64,000 nucleotides of DNA from Siphonodentalium dalli (GCA_032622095.1 CP136064.1:257587863-257651862); one strand, 5' to 3'; positions 13,400-25,290 are shown, counted from the stretch's first letter. Notes: a model not told the origin generated them from the letters alone. A program made the numbers and translations.

Positions 13400-13985
13400 A
13401 CTGATGGGCCCGACTTCGTCCGGGCTGTTTCCCATCTGATTTCCGGCGAAAGGCGCGATTTGACCTTGAATTGACTATTTCGAAAGTCAAGGTCAGGTCA
13501 GGGTCATGATTTGACCCGTCCAAAACACCCCCACCCCGGAGAAGAATACCCTAGGTATCAAATTTCGTCGAAATCCGTCCGTTTTTACCCCACTTGACCT
13601 TTAATTAACAATTTTGAAGGTCAAGGTAAGGTCGGAGTCATGATTTGACCCGTCCAAAACACTCCCCCGACAAAATTACCCATAGGTATCAAATTTCGTC
13701 GAAATCCATCCGTTTTACCCGATTTGACCTTTGATTGACCACATTGAAGGTCAAGGTCACGCCGAGGTCACGATTTGACCCGTTCAAAACACTCCCCGGA
13801 CAAAAGTATCCCTAGGTATCAAATTTCGCCGAAATTCGTCCGTTTTATCCAAATTGACCTTGCATTGACAGTTTTAAAGGTCAAGATCAGGTCGGGGTCA
13901 CGATTTGACCGGTCCAAAACACTTCCCGGACACAAACACCCCTAAGTATCAAATTACGTTGAAATTTATGGAAAGCCGAAGAGGA
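13400..13985 (+). mobile_element. Pearl-like element fragment with 130-bp core units
   Basis: It begins with GGGCCCGACTTCGTCCGGGC, which can fold into a short stem, followed by about four 130-bp units carrying GATTTGACCCGTCCAAAACA at about 13506, 13641, 13771 and 13900. The unit is the one in both blocks flanking the 2019-bp repeat. There is no obvious microsatellite or hairpin at the right end, so the copy is probably truncated near 13975. Confidence 0.6.
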
Positions 13986-14389
13986 CATTTTAGTTGCTAA
14001 TTGCTAGATATACGACGCACGACTTGTCGCGGTTTTTTAAAGGTGTTTCAAACTAGGAGATAGAAGTATTCTGCGTTTCAAATGGTGATGAATTATAGTA
14101 TTTTATTCAAATTTTCTGGCATAAATTGTTATTAAAACCGTATATACTATAACAAAAATCAATTACTCGAAAATTAAGTTAGGCTCATCTCATACTCGTC
14201 TATTCCGCGATATTCTGCTGCGCAGTTTGTTATAGCCTCCAGTATTCATTGAGCGTTATAGCCCCACTGTTATAATTCGCCTTTAGCAGGCGTACTCTTG
14301 CCTCAGATTATTGAGATATTAGGTCACACGTAATGGCATTAAATCGCATGGAAACATAGCAATTGTGTGGGCTGCTTGGCGTGAATATG

Positions 14390-15210
14390 TAATGAGAAAT
14401 AAGGTCATACGTAATGACATTAAACTCAAGAAAATCCCGCGAAAACAAAACAAAATCACATTTAATGTTTTAAGTTATTTCCGTTATAAAAAGAATCTTC
14501 GTGATAATGAACCCTCTCAATACTTTAGAATATAGAATTAACTTTATAATAACAAAAACCTTCGGAATAGAGAACCTTCGGAATAAGGAACCTTCGGATT
14601 GGTGAACCTTTGGAATAGCGAACATTCAGAGAAATTTCGGAATAGTGTACCTTCGGGATAGTGAACCGTCGGAATAGAGACATGCCCCCCAATATTCATA
14701 TTATATGCCCAGAGTTCAAAGGTATGGGCCCATAAAATTCTAAATTTGGCCCTTAAAATATTGAACCCCAAATTGGAGCCCGCACATAACAGCACTTAAG
14801 TCAACTGTACCTGTGTCATGTCCCAATGCAGGAGGGTCCATATATACCACAACATTCATATTATATGCCAAGAATTCAAAGGTATGGGCCCACGTAATCA
14901 CATTAAATCTCAAGAAAACCCGCGAAAACAAAACAAAATCACATTTAATGTTCTAAGTTATTTCCTTCTGTATCTGTATCGGTATGCGCGCAGGATCAGT
15001 TCGGATGTGAGCGCACACTCCATAAAAAGAATCTTCGTGATAATAAACCCTCTCAATACTTTAGAATATAGAATTAACCTAAATATGACAAAAACCTTCA
15101 GAATAGAGAACCTTCAGAATAGTGAACATTCGAAATAGCAAGTATTCATAATAGAGAACCTTCGGAATAGTGGACCTTCGGGATAGCGAACCTTCATAAT
15201 AGAAACATGT
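14390..15210. repeat. Direct duplication carrying a ~17-bp minisatellite
   Basis: Sequence at about 14395-14690 (AAACAAAACAAAATCACATT through CCCTCTCAATACTTTAGAAT) is repeated at about 14905-15205. Each copy ends in imperfect units of the form GAACCTTCGGAATAG. A third shared stretch (CATATTATATGCC, then TTCAAAGGTATGGGCCCA) appears at 14698-14735 and 14858-14893. Frames here are short and read through the minisatellite. Confidence 0.8.
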
Positions 15211-15241
15211 CCCCACAATTACACCGGTGACGTAAACACAT

Positions 15242-15586
15242 GTGATAATCTTTGTTGGACTATCGTCACTCTATCGGTACGGTTTATACTCAAGTACGAA
15301 AAAAGACCTAACCATAATACATTCGCCCAGTGGATTATCGATCGTCCGCTCGAACATGAAAAACTGTAATACAACTTACACCACCTTGTGGCGTAATAAC
15401 TTGTGCTGCGCTCAATGTGGTTCGACATATAATAATGAAATTATACATGTAACGTTTGAGTGCTGTGCAGGAGTGTTGATTCGTCTTCGCGATATATTCA
15501 GGGAAAGGGTGATTGATATACAGGGTATAGAGCAGTACAAGTTTTTAGCTTCCCTCTCGGGGGAGCAGCTTTCATCACTTTCCTAG
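15242..15586 (+). pseudogene. Probable C-terminal tail of a non-LTR retrotransposon ORF
   Basis: The 114-codon frame has a Cys/His pattern near residues 55-74 (CAQCG, then IIHVTFECC), like the CCHC-type knuckle that ends many LINE ORF2 proteins, followed by a Phe/Leu-rich stretch. After its stop, another frame at 15587-15706 continues in similar style and ends ...VKGVQNY, suggesting a frameshift or stop in an old copy. No reverse-transcriptase motif is in reach, so the copy would be 5'-truncated. The assignment is from pattern memory only. Confidence 0.4.
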
Positions 15587-15745
15587 GAAGCGTATAAACA
15601 TTCTCGAAAGGTCAAATATTTTGATTAATGTTGGAGACCTTATCATCGATGCTGCTGTCTTTCTTCTTCTTGCCTGCAACATTGTGAAGGGAGTACAGAA
15701 TTACTAAAGATTGTATATTCTCAAATTTATTCGGCCGTGTACATA

Positions 15746-16724
15746 TGTATAGTGTGTTTCTCCATTAATTGTTATCTTGTGTAATATAATCTCTCCATAT
15801 AGGAGGCAATAAAGATGTATATGGTATGGGTATACATATAAACGATACGTTGGTGTGATCGAAAATGGTCAGGTTCATGTGACTTAATTCTACTTTGGGT
15901 GTGCCCACCCTTGGCGGTATGCCACAAGGGTGTGTACCGGGCGACACCGGTGGGTCTTGTTTGACACCAATTTGTAGTTTCCAATAAAAAAATTGATGGG
16001 TTCAAATTAAAATAATTCAAGTAAAGTCTGAGGGACCATGAACAGCATTTTAGACTTTTAGTATTCACCAGGCTACCATAGATTGACAAGATTCACAATG
16101 TGCGCTTAAAATTTACGTCAGCAACAGATCAAACTCTTGGCATGTGGCCTATAAAGGGGCCAATAGATATAAGATAATTCGAGGTTAATTACCCGTGACG
16201 GTGCTCGGATATGAAAATGGATTTTTTTTAAATGATTATATTCGATGTTTCCAATTTAATGGTCGACCGACCCGATTCCCGAAGATCCATAATGAAGTTA
16301 GGTGTCGATCGGATGAGGGATGTGGTTTGTAGGGTGGGGCCAAAGGATTTAGTCTTGCACAGTGCAAAATCCATCAAGGTTGCCGACGAAATAAGCCAAG
16401 CTCCGATTCGAAACTGTGTCTAAAACATCCAGAAGGTGTTCATTTACTTGTGGTGTGATTTGCAGAAATTGTTTAGATTGTTTCAACATCATGGTGGTCA
16501 CTTGTGAGGTTCAACGGACAGTGACCATTTTGACTTTTTCACTTCACAAGTATATCCTCGGGAGAGCGGACGGACGCAGGTCTCTTGTATAAACTATCAT
16601 AACGTATAACAGGCGCGTATATAGAGACGTCGCATACAGGCAGCTAGAGCGGGGGTGGAGCGCATTACAAACCCTGTGGAGGGACGACAACGAACAGCTT
16701 CCTGTGGGGCATCTGAACACCAGT
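15746..16724. other. Unassigned AT-rich sequence
   Basis: No gene or clear repeat family was identified. A short self-complementary stretch near 15820-15850 (GTATATGGTATGGGTATACA) resembles the 3' hairpin of the pearl-like element at 22170-22215, so a decayed element may be present. Open frames of 63-105 codons show no recognisable features. Confidence 0.4.
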
Positions 16725-16732
16725 GGAGTAAT

Positions 16733-16991
16733 CAAGCATTGAAATAGGGTGTCTGTCATTTGCAGAATGAGGTTCCCAGAGGGTGAATTTAGTGATGCTA
16801 CCCCACATAGCGGGCTAGCATCACCAAATTCACCCTCTGGGAACCCCATTCTGCTTAGATGTAAGCAGAACGAGGTCCCCAGAGGGTAAATTTGGTGATG
16901 CTAGCCCGCTATGCGGGGTAGCATCACTAAATTCACCCTCCGGGGACCTCATTTTGCAAATGACAGACACCCTATTTCAAGGCTTGGCCTG
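16733..16991. mobile_element. H8 MITE with 8-bp target duplication
   Basis: The left end CAAGCATTGAAATAG and right end CTATTTCAAGGCTTG are inverted. The interior is two hairpins built on CAGAATGAGGTCCCCAGAGG and its complement around GATGCTA...TAGCATC. The 8 bases GGAGTAAT at 16725-16732 recur at 16992-16999, five bases past the usual end, which supports an 8-bp duplication. There is no coding capacity. Confidence 0.85.
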
Positions 16992-16999
16992 GGAGTAAT

Positions 17000-17768
17000 G
17001 ACTTAGTATCAAGTTGAGGCCCCAAAGATAATAAGGTATACTCTACATAAAGGTAAATAAAAGTGGGAATATTTGTGAGTTTTAACAGTTTATTACATTC
17101 TATTCTGAATGTCATTCGATGCAGAAGAAGCAAATAGGTATATACTAGTATCATGCCATGAATCTCTACTCTGGCTACAAACGAAGAGGTCATATTCAAC
17201 CAGTTCAAAATCTTGGAACTCTTTAATGTTCTGTCCTGTTCTGGCAGGTAATTAGAACATTGAAAAAACAACACAGGGAATATATTTTCTTTGTTAATAC
17301 ATGTTCCTTAATATTAAATGTATTTCACAGTAGGGGTGATCACATGTGCCTGGAAATTACATAATTTATGTAACTTTTTTGAGCAATTTCCCAATGGACA
17401 TTGAATTGATTACCCGGTAGAAATTCCATGATTGTAGTCCATGCAAAACAAAATTGGCTCGCAAAAATCAGCTAAATCATGCAATCTCTAGCTAGGATCT
17501 TTGCCTACTGTGAAATCTGTTATTAAGAAACTAACTGAGCATGAACTGAGAAATATATTATATGCATTGTTTTATTTTTCAAAGATCCAACAGTTCCCAT
17601 GTTTTGAACAGGTTGAGTATAGTCAGATTAGAGATCCATGTAATTATCTAATAGTCAGCATAACATCGCAATAGAGATAACAAGAATAAAAATATAATAG
17701 ATATATCTCAAGAATAAAGTTTTCTATACCGATCTATATAAGAATATTATTCACATTGTTTAATTATT
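17000..17768. other. Unassigned AT-rich sequence
   Basis: No gene, MITE or tandem repeat was recognised. The longest frames are about 100 codons or less and have no family signature. Confidence 0.5.
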
Positions 17769-17771
17769 CAA

Positions 17772-17999
17772 CCCTTTCATGACGGGAGCAGCGCTGGTGC
17801 AGCATTAAAGATCATGTGCCAGTGCATATGGAGCCTCGCATAAATAAGAAAATGCACTCGCAATTGGCTTACAAGGTCAAATATTGTTAGGCCAATGTAT
17901 TCTCTTATAGGCTAATCCCCCCCCCCCTATGGGAGACTCACATAATACATTGGCACAGGGTTTTTCGGAAAATTTCTTGAAGCTCCTGTCATAGAAGGG
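17772..17999. mobile_element. PB1 piggyBac-type MITE
   Basis: The left end CCCTTTCATGACGGGAGC and right end ATAGAAGGG are followed by TTAA. The left flank reads TTCA, so that TTAA is mutated. The element carries the PB1 landmark GCTGGTGCAGCATTAAAGAT and a decayed hairpin pair, one of which has lost most of its arm around the C-run at 17917. Confidence 0.75.
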
Positions 18000-18070
18000 T
18001 TAACAACCCCTTGATAACTAAATACCTTCTGGTGAGTAATTCACTTTGGGGAATGCCCAGATAAGTTAAA

Positions 18071-18155
18071 CAAAAGGCTGATGTTCTAGTTGACCTTATT
18101 ATCTGAACATCCTTCCAAACTACTGATAAGGAATCCTATCTCCTCTGCACTTATA
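18071..18155 (-). mobile_element. PB4 MITE fragment
   Basis: The stretch GACCTTATTATCTGAACAT followed by CTCTGCACTTATATTA matches, in reverse orientation, the middle of PB4 copies at 51100-51180 and 57750-57810. Both element ends are missing. Confidence 0.55.
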
Positions 18156-18159
18156 TTAA

Positions 18160-18594
18160 CCCTTTCAGTGCCAGGGGCCGATCTGATCGGCCCTAATTTA
18201 CGGTCTGTAAAATCGGCCCTAAAAAAATTTAAATTTTTATTTTTTTGGGTTGAATTTTTTTTGGGTATGCTTAAGCATTCTATAGCGAATTTAAAAACAA
18301 ACTGGATAAAACCTTAAGGGCATGTTATAACTCAAAACTATCACCAAGTATTCATAGTAATAATTTTGATTCCCTGGCACTAAATCTACAAAATAAGTCA
18401 GTTAAAGAATATAAGAAAAAATTATTAAAATTGTAAAAAATTGTAAAAAATAATAACAAATGATGAAAAATTGTTAGGCCAATGCATTCTCTTATATATG
18501 CGAGGCGACCTATGGTCGACTCGCATATATAAGAGAATGCATTGGCACAGGGTATATGTGTTGATACAAAAAATCGGACCTGGCACTGAAAGGG
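18160..18594. mobile_element. PB2 piggyBac-type MITE with embedded hairpin
   Basis: TTAA lies at 18156-18159 and 18595-18598. The ends are CCCTTTCAGTGCCA and TGGCACTGAAAGGG. The interior is AT-rich, and near the right end sits the ~68-bp hairpin (GCCAATGCATTCTCTTATAT ... ATATAAGAGAATGCATTGGC) also found in PB1 and PB3. The left arm lacks the matching hairpin, so the element is asymmetric. Confidence 0.85.
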
Positions 18595-18766
18595 TTAACA
18601 CAACATTGAATTGGTGGGTGGATCGTAAGTACAGTGAATGAGTACATGTATATTAAATGGACATGACTCATTCGGGTTGATTCAAACTGCAAAATTTTGT
18701 CGATGTAATTTGATAAGAGGTATACGATTTAATAAATACACAAAATGTTGATATACCGGCTTCATA

Positions 18767-18942
18767 CAGTAATGCCCTAAGTAATCGATTTCTTAACCAC
18801 AGCAGAATTATGGGTAACTTTTCAGGATTTAGTCCCCGAGAGCTTTCCGATGAATGGCAACAAGCCATATTTCCGACTAAATCCTGAAAAGTTACCCATA
18901 ATTCTGCTGTGGTTAAGGAGTCGATTACTTAGGGCATTACTG
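18767..18942. mobile_element. MAR foldback MITE
   Basis: The element is flanked by TA on both sides. The left end CAGTAATGCCCTAAGTAAT and right end GGGCATTACTG are inverted, and most of the element is one near-perfect palindrome centred on the AGTCCCCGAGAGCT region near 18835. TA flanks and CAGT ends suggest Tc1/mariner mobilisation. There is no transposase. Confidence 0.85.
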
Positions 18943-18949
18943 TATGCTC

Positions 18950-19688
18950 TTAAGAATACTTGCCAATGTCAGCTATTTTACAGCTGTTTTCAATTTCCTC
19001 CACAGAAGTGAAAAAACGCTCTTTATATCAACCCTATCAGGAATAGTCTAACAAGGAATGATTTTTATTGTTCTGTTACATAAAGGGGTAACAACATGGG
19101 CTGATGTGATGGTCGAGTGATATACAAGATTTGTCGGACTTCATTACATTTAGTACAATGACAGTATCAGCAACAAGCATACATGAATGAGACAAGCCAC
19201 ATGTCCCAAGTCACCAGGGTTTTTGTATCATTAGCATGCATCTGTGAACCTCAATTAACATTCTAGACTGTGATAATTGTGTTGGAAGGTTGCTGCTGGA
19301 CTTGACAGAGGAAGGCTAATTAATGTTATGTAATAAGACATTCCATCTGATAAAATATCTAAGGTTAAAAGTACACTGACATTTAGTAAGGAAAATTTTG
19401 TTGATTTCATTTCTCAACTGTTCCCTCAGGGCTGTTACTAATAGGTGGGGTATTATTTATTAGTTCTATGCCGAAGAAATTTTGGGACCTGAACTTTTCG
19501 ATCACTTGATAAAAACTTTTCGATCACTTGATAAAAAGCTTGTATAAGATTATTCAGTATAACTATCGATCCCTGAAACTGGACCGCAATGAAACAAAAG
19601 CGGAGCATAATTTGGAGCTTCAAATCACTAAGTGCCTTGAAGCAAGATACATGTATCTAAATTAATTCCACTGAACACTAATGAAACC
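18950..19688. other. Unassigned sequence
   Basis: No gene or repeat family was recognised. A 29-base direct duplication containing TTTTCGATCACTTGATAAAA occurs near 19495-19545. Confidence 0.4.
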
Positions 19689-19689
19689 A

Positions 19690-20170
19690 TGAACAAGAGC
19701 ACGCTGTCGGGGCGTGGCATAATACGCCCGTTTCTGGAGTAGAGTTATCTTGAGGAAACCAAATTTTTTTTTTAAATATTTATTTTCGGGCTATTTTCAG
19801 CAAAAAAAATCCTATAACTCTGGCAAAAATGGTTGGGTCGGACTCAAATTCGAACTTGACCTGCAAATTCGTGTAGACAGAACCTATATTTGAACTTGAT
19901 CTGTATACCAATTTTGGTTCAGTTCACACGATTCAATCTAAAGTTATCATCTGGAAACCGCATATCAGGTAAAATCTAAGTCCTTAAAAGGGGCATGACT
20001 CAGTCAAAATCATGCGGACGAAACCCATATTCGAACTTGATCTGTATTTTGGTAGGGTAAACTAATATACCAAATTTGGTTCAGTTCACTTGATTCAATC
20101 TAAAGTGATCATCCGGAAACCAAAAGCAGATGGAACGAGAGGCCGATCACGATCGGCAGATGTTTAACCC
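19690..20170 (+). mobile_element. Pearl-like element fragment, GGGGCATAACTC core
   Basis: It starts with an AACAAGAGCACGCTG-type head followed by GGCGTGGCATAATACGCCCG, a short inverted repeat shared with 63500. Two core units follow with CGAACTTGATCTGTAT and CTAAAGTTATCATCTGGAAA. It ends by running into the GAGAGGCCGATCACGA repeat at 20135, without microsatellite or hairpin, so it is truncated. Confidence 0.65.
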
Positions 20171-20689
20171 ATACCTTGGCGATACTGATTAGCTATTTTA
20201 ATAGATTCTTACACCAACCTTTTCATGAGTGCAAAAAAATCAACAATTCACACCTTACTATTGAGGTCACAAGTGGAATCAGACTTACTGGGCACCTTGC
20301 TCACATATGCACAATAGGAACATGGATATGGCAATCAATTTCAACCAGATATGTCTTATAGAGTGATAAAGCTAATTAAGCTAAATCCATAGTCAGAAAG
20401 ATGCACCATAGCTGTTTTTATTATGTTTTTTGTTAGTTGCATATTAAAAATTCATGGGATCATTTAGATGGGAGAAAATGGTTAATATTTCCCATTTAAA
20501 AAATCAATACATGAACCACTGTACAAGTGAGGGATGTATAGACTTGGATATAAAATTATTGATAATGATTGGATATAAAATATTTTAATGCTGAATTTTT
20601 AGATAGCTAGAGGTATATGTACTAGTATGAGATTGGTCAGATTGAAAATAAGATTCATTACATTGGATAGCATACTGTATGACCATGGA

Positions 20690-22220
20690 TTGGAATGGGT
20701 AGGGTTAATTTTCTTCTAAGCTGAACATTGGAAAGATGTAATTTATGTAACAGCGGAAATATAATTTATGGTTAATTTTATCAAACCAATCGATCCCAAA
20801 ATCTAAACAAGTGAAGAATGCATCAACATGGATGCAATTATATATAGTGATCATGTAAAGTATATCTAGTTACTAGTATCACATTGTGTCAACAGGATTG
20901 GTGGAGATGTTAATATTTTTAAGCAAATCAACCATATGACTCTCAATATGCAGGTTAGGGGTGTGTTATCATAAACTATGCCAAGAACTATAAATAAAAT
21001 AAATGGAAATATTTGAGTTATGAAATCGGATAGAATAGGGTTAATCTTATCCAAACTAATGAACTGATAAACACAAAAAAGTCTATAAAAAGCATGTCAT
21101 TGGATTTAGCAAAACCCACACAACAAGCCAGTCCCTAATGTCATGAAGACTATAGACAGCAGACACCTATGTGGAAGTTAATGAACTCTGGCCATCACTG
21201 TCATATTCATTTTATTTATGCAGTAGAGTGAGGCTTGAGATCAGATTATAGGAATGTGAGACTTAAATAAACAAACACTGCACACAGCCCAGATGCTGTG
21301 ACAAGCTTCTCCAGAGATGAGCTCAATTATTCACTTAGTGTTATTTGTCTGTCTCCAACTAGCATTGGCTAAGGAGAACCCCTAAACACTCTGTGAGCCA
21401 TGGTATTTATCTAATGTGAAGCTAAAGAGAAACTCATTTCCAATAAGACACTGGCTGTGTAATAAGATCTCCTCTGCTAAGCTGACTGCCTGCAGGCATT
21501 AATTAGATTATAAGCTACTTGAATTTTAAATGGCCATAACTCTGTTAAAATATACCAGATCAAACTCAAATTTGAACCTGATCTGTATTTTGGGGTGAGG
21601 ACCATATGTACCAAATTTGGTGCTGATCAGAAGAAAAATATTTAAGTTAACACAGCTTGGATTAAGTCTATTTAAAAACAAGAGCAGAAAGGGTTAACTA
21701 AACGATACCAAAAACCATACAGATAAAGAACGTGCTAAGAAAAACCTAGGTAAGAAATATGAGGCATATCAGAAGAAAATTGTTTGACTTAGATGCATCA
21801 GATAGCATTTGTGTGCAGGGTTAATTTTTTCCAAACCGATCAACCGATCGATACCAAAAACTATACAGGTGAGGGGTGTGTCATTATAAACCTACATATC
21901 AAATATGAAAACAATCGGACAAAAAGTACTTTGGTTACAGCATCGGATAGCTCATGCCTATGTGCGGATGCAAAGTGTTAATAATTTCTAAACCGATCAA
22001 CTGATCGATACCAAAAACTATACAGGTGAGGAGTGTGTTATCATAAACATGCACATACAATTTTAACACGATCCGATAAAAAATATTCAAGTAATTGAAT
22101 CGGAAAGCAAGTGTCTACGGACAGACGGACAGACGGACGGACGGACGAACGAACGACGGATGGTTGATCCGGACGTCGGCATTATGTGTACCATACATGG
22201 TATGGGTACACATAAAAACG
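20690..22220 (+). mobile_element. Pearl-like element(s) with ~157-bp core and 3' hairpin
   Basis: The best units are at 21820-22100, with CCGATCAACCGATCGATACC recurring 157 bases on (CCGATCAACTGATCGATACC) and AAACTATACAGGTGAGG in both. Decayed copies of the core occur around 20700-21060 and a different core at 21540-21650. The right end is an ACGG/GACG-rich stretch at 22118-22160, then a hairpin TGTGTACCATACATGG / ATGGTATGGGTACACA at about 22184-22215. The order of core, microsatellite and hairpin matches pearl-like elements. Confidence 0.65.
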
Positions 22221-23229
22221 GATGGACAGACAACCCATTTACATAATACGACCGTTTTTTCAAATGGAAGCAAAAAGTAATTGGGACTGTTTTTTTGTGA
22301 TTTACTTTCTTAACATTTAGAGCAATGTTACTGTTGAGATCTGAGTTTGTGGTTCATCACATCTGAAGTTTTGGCTTTAAAAATCCACATATAAACAATA
22401 AAAAATTATATAAATAAAAAATCTCCAACTTACGCATTGCCCAAGCCTCATATTAGACATAGCAAGCACACATTTATGTGATCAAAATAAGTTAAGGCGA
22501 CACAAATTTAATAAGTTATAAAGTTATTAGTATAATTTGTATGAAAAAGGCAGGAAAAACAATCGCTACATGGGATTCACAGCTGACATCTGCATGTATG
22601 TAATTTCATTCCTACAAAAAGAATTGGAGAAAAAAAAAACTCTTTAATCATTTTGGTACATAAATCATTTTTCATTATAAATATAATACATCTTTTAAAT
22701 GTTATATAAGACAATACATTTGCACAGGGTTTTCACAAAATTCAGGAAACTATTCATGGCAGGGTTAAACTGAATGTACTTGTATTGTATAACAGACTGT
22801 TCCATTGAAATTGTATAAACACTTAATCATGAAAAGTTGTTTTTCACACCCATTGCAACAATGTTTTTTGGATAATTTGTGAGTAAACACCTGCCTGCTC
22901 AGAAATTTTTGGTGGTAAGAAGTGGTAATAAAAACATGCCTGCTAGGTAATTTAGTAGGTAAAACGTAAATATAAAACCTGCCTGCCTGCCCATATTGAG
23001 AAAATAAAAGGCTGTTGGTCCACAAGTCCCCCGATTAAGGTGGCTTTATTTGACTGGTGGCTTTTTTAGAACAATTTTATTCTAGGGACAAAATTTGAAT
23101 CCAACTTGGCTTCCAATTGTCTATGTTAACTATTTCTGAATCCCACAATGACTGACACAAATCTCATCACATTTATTCTCCAATTATAAGTCATTCCGAA
23201 AAATTTATCGGACATAGCACAGACTCCCC
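22221..23229. other. AT-rich sequence with one PB1 remnant
   Basis: No gene was found. About 22708-22764 is the right end of a PB1 MITE (ACATTTGCACAGGGTTTTC ... GGCAGGG followed by TTAA). The rest is unassigned. Confidence 0.5.
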
Positions 23230-23580
23230 CCGGGCCCAGATTCTCAAATTATAAGTCAACTAGGACCATAACTGTGGAAAAATTAAGCTGCCCGAACCTA
23301 AATTCGAACTTCTGTTTTTCATATGAGTAATCCATATACCAAATTTGAAAAAACACAGATAACTAAGTGAAGCTATCACCTGGAACCCAAAATAATCTAC
23401 AAATTGTAAGTCCACAAGGACCATAACTCTGATAAAAATAGGCGGACCAGATCCAAATTTGAAGTTGACCTGTATTTTCATATGAGTATATTCATATACA
23501 AAATTTGAAAATAATCAAATAACTTAAACTGAAGTTATAACCCTTCAGTGAAACCATCTGGGATGGACGGATAGATTCCC
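23230..23580 (+). repeat. Two ~175-bp units of the 'ccataactctg' pearl-like core
   Basis: Two copies of a unit with AAGGACCATAACTCTGATAA, AAATTTGAAG and CATATGAGTA sit side by side, followed by GGGATGGACGGATAG, which may be a remnant microsatellite. The unit is a relative of the GGGGCATAACTC core at 34737-35670. Confidence 0.6.
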
Positions 23581-23674
23581 CTGCCAAAACTCAGGAACAC
23601 CACTGATTTCAATAGTCCTGTGACACAGTGTCACAGAAACAGAAAATACCCTTTGTGTCACCTAAAGTGTGCAC

Positions 23675-23740
23675 CAAGCCTTGAAATAGGGTGTCTGTCA
23701 TTTGCAGAATGAGGTCGCAGACACCCTATTTCAAGGCTTG
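23675..23740. mobile_element. Minimal 66-bp H8 MITE
   Basis: The ends are perfect inverted repeats CAAGCCTTGAAATAG and CTATTTCAAGGCTTG, flanked by the 8-bp duplication GTGTGCAC at 23667-23674 and 23741-23748. Only the termini and a few CAGAATGAGGTC bases remain. This copy defines the element boundaries for the family. Confidence 0.9.
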
Positions 23741-24107
23741 GTGTGCACCCTCATTCTATCGTTCCGAGCAGACACTCGTGCTGTATCAACAGACCCATTA
23801 ACACAATCGTGTCGTTCTGTGTATTTATATATTCTGTGTATGCACGATCTATGCAATATTATTTATTATAATTTCATTTGAGGATAATCAAGTGGCTCAT
23901 CGTGTAGAATATAACACATTCACAGAAAATTCTAAATATAAATGATTATTATTTTTCGAAGTGTTTCTGGACAGGGGTCTTCGATTCATATTTATTAATT
24001 TATACCCAGGAAACTAAAGAAATTTGTTATAGGGAGAGATAGACCATCTTTAAAGATGCGCTGTCCGAATCGACGGTTGTCATATTATCCTGTTACAATG
24101 GTATTTC

Positions 24108-24329
24108 CAAGCCTTGAAATAGCGTGTCTGTCATTTGCAGAATGAGGTCCCCAGAGGGTGAATTTAGTGATGCTACCTCGCATAGCGGGCTAGCATCACC
24201 AAATTCACCCTCTGTGGACCTCATTCTGCTTACACCTCAGCAGAATGAGGTTCCCAGAGGGTGAATTTGGTAAATTCACCCTCTGGGGACCTCATTCTGC
24301 AAATGACAGGCACACTATTTCAAGGCTTG
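24108..24329. mobile_element. H8 MITE
   Basis: Both ends (CAAGCCTTGAAATAG, CTATTTCAAGGCTTG) are present, with the first hairpin complete and the second shortened to GGTGAATTTGG/TAAATTCACC. Eight bases on each side do not match, so this copy may be chimeric or its duplication has decayed. Confidence 0.8.
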
Positions 24330-24398
24330 GTGAGCGAGTGTGGCTGGCAGATTCTCCTGGTTCAAACAAATTCCAAGCACGTGTATGTAAACAAACAT

Positions 24399-24532
24399 CT
24401 ACTTACATGTGTAATCAGCATGCATGGTGTTATCCCTCGTCTATTATCTACTTACATGTGTAATCAGCATGCATGGTGTTATCCCTCGTCTATTATGTAA
24501 TCAGCATGCATGGTGTTATCCCTCGTCTATTT
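24399..24532. repeat. 49-bp tandem repeat, about 2.7 copies
   Basis: The unit starts CTACTTACATGTGTAATCAG and ends CCCTCGTCTATTAT. Two full copies are identical over 49 bases and a third begins part-way at GTAATCAGC. Small open frames read through it. Confidence 0.9.
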
Positions 24533-24539
24533 TAATAAT

Positions 24540-25290
24540 TAACACAGGATGACTGATTCAGGAGTTTTATTTATTACATGCTTGTTCCTAGATGTAGTGT
24601 TATTGCTGTTCCATATTTACAAATCCAGATGGAACATAAGTTCTATAGGCATCTCGTTGTCGTCAAATGACGTACATGTACATGATGTTCGCTCAACCAT
24701 GAAACCGGAACTATAAAATAAAAGCATCATCACACATGACAAAACAATCCCTGTATGTGCCTAAATAAACCTTGTATTGAGTCTGTAATGTTTAAAGCGC
24801 AGATTCTAGGACAGGTGATGCGTAACAAATACAGAACGACATGTGTGTTAATGGGTTTGTTGATACGGCACTTGTGCCATTGTGGCAGGATAGAATCCTG
24901 CTAATTTTGTTTCTGGTGACAATTTCCGTTGTCTTTTATTCCGAATATCAGTTCTGATCGCTGATGCCATGGTGAACCTTGTGTGATCTCTCATAATCAT
25001 ATGAGAGTGTCCACCCATGTCTGTATATATTTCTATAAAGAGGGGTTTTGATGCATATCAAATTAATAGATTGCAAAAACCAAAATTTAGTTGCACTGAG
25101 ATTTGAAAGATGGCTTCCTTGACTCAAATCGAATGATTTTTATTCCCAAAGCCGAAGAAAAAGTTATTTTGGGGCGCAAAAGCAGACAGCGGATCTTTAA
25201 AATCTCAAATAAATTTACCATTGCGACTTATATCCAGTATAAACTGTGGTATTGTTTGAGTTAACCCATTCATGAATATGGATAAATGTA
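24540..25290. other. Unassigned sequence
   Basis: No gene or known repeat family was recognised. Confidence 0.4.

Noticed and set aside
15815-15850. tRNA- or miRNA-like hairpin
   Set aside because: The self-complementary stretch resembles the 3' hairpin of pearl-like elements, and no tRNA boxes are present.
16544-16849. 101-codon minus-strand frame
   Set aside because: Its start is in the arm of an H8 MITE ([12 protein letters not shown]), a translation seen at every H8 copy.
22095-22280. Small protein with [13 protein letters not shown]
   Set aside because: It is a translation of the ACGG/GACG microsatellite and 3' hairpin of a pearl-like element.
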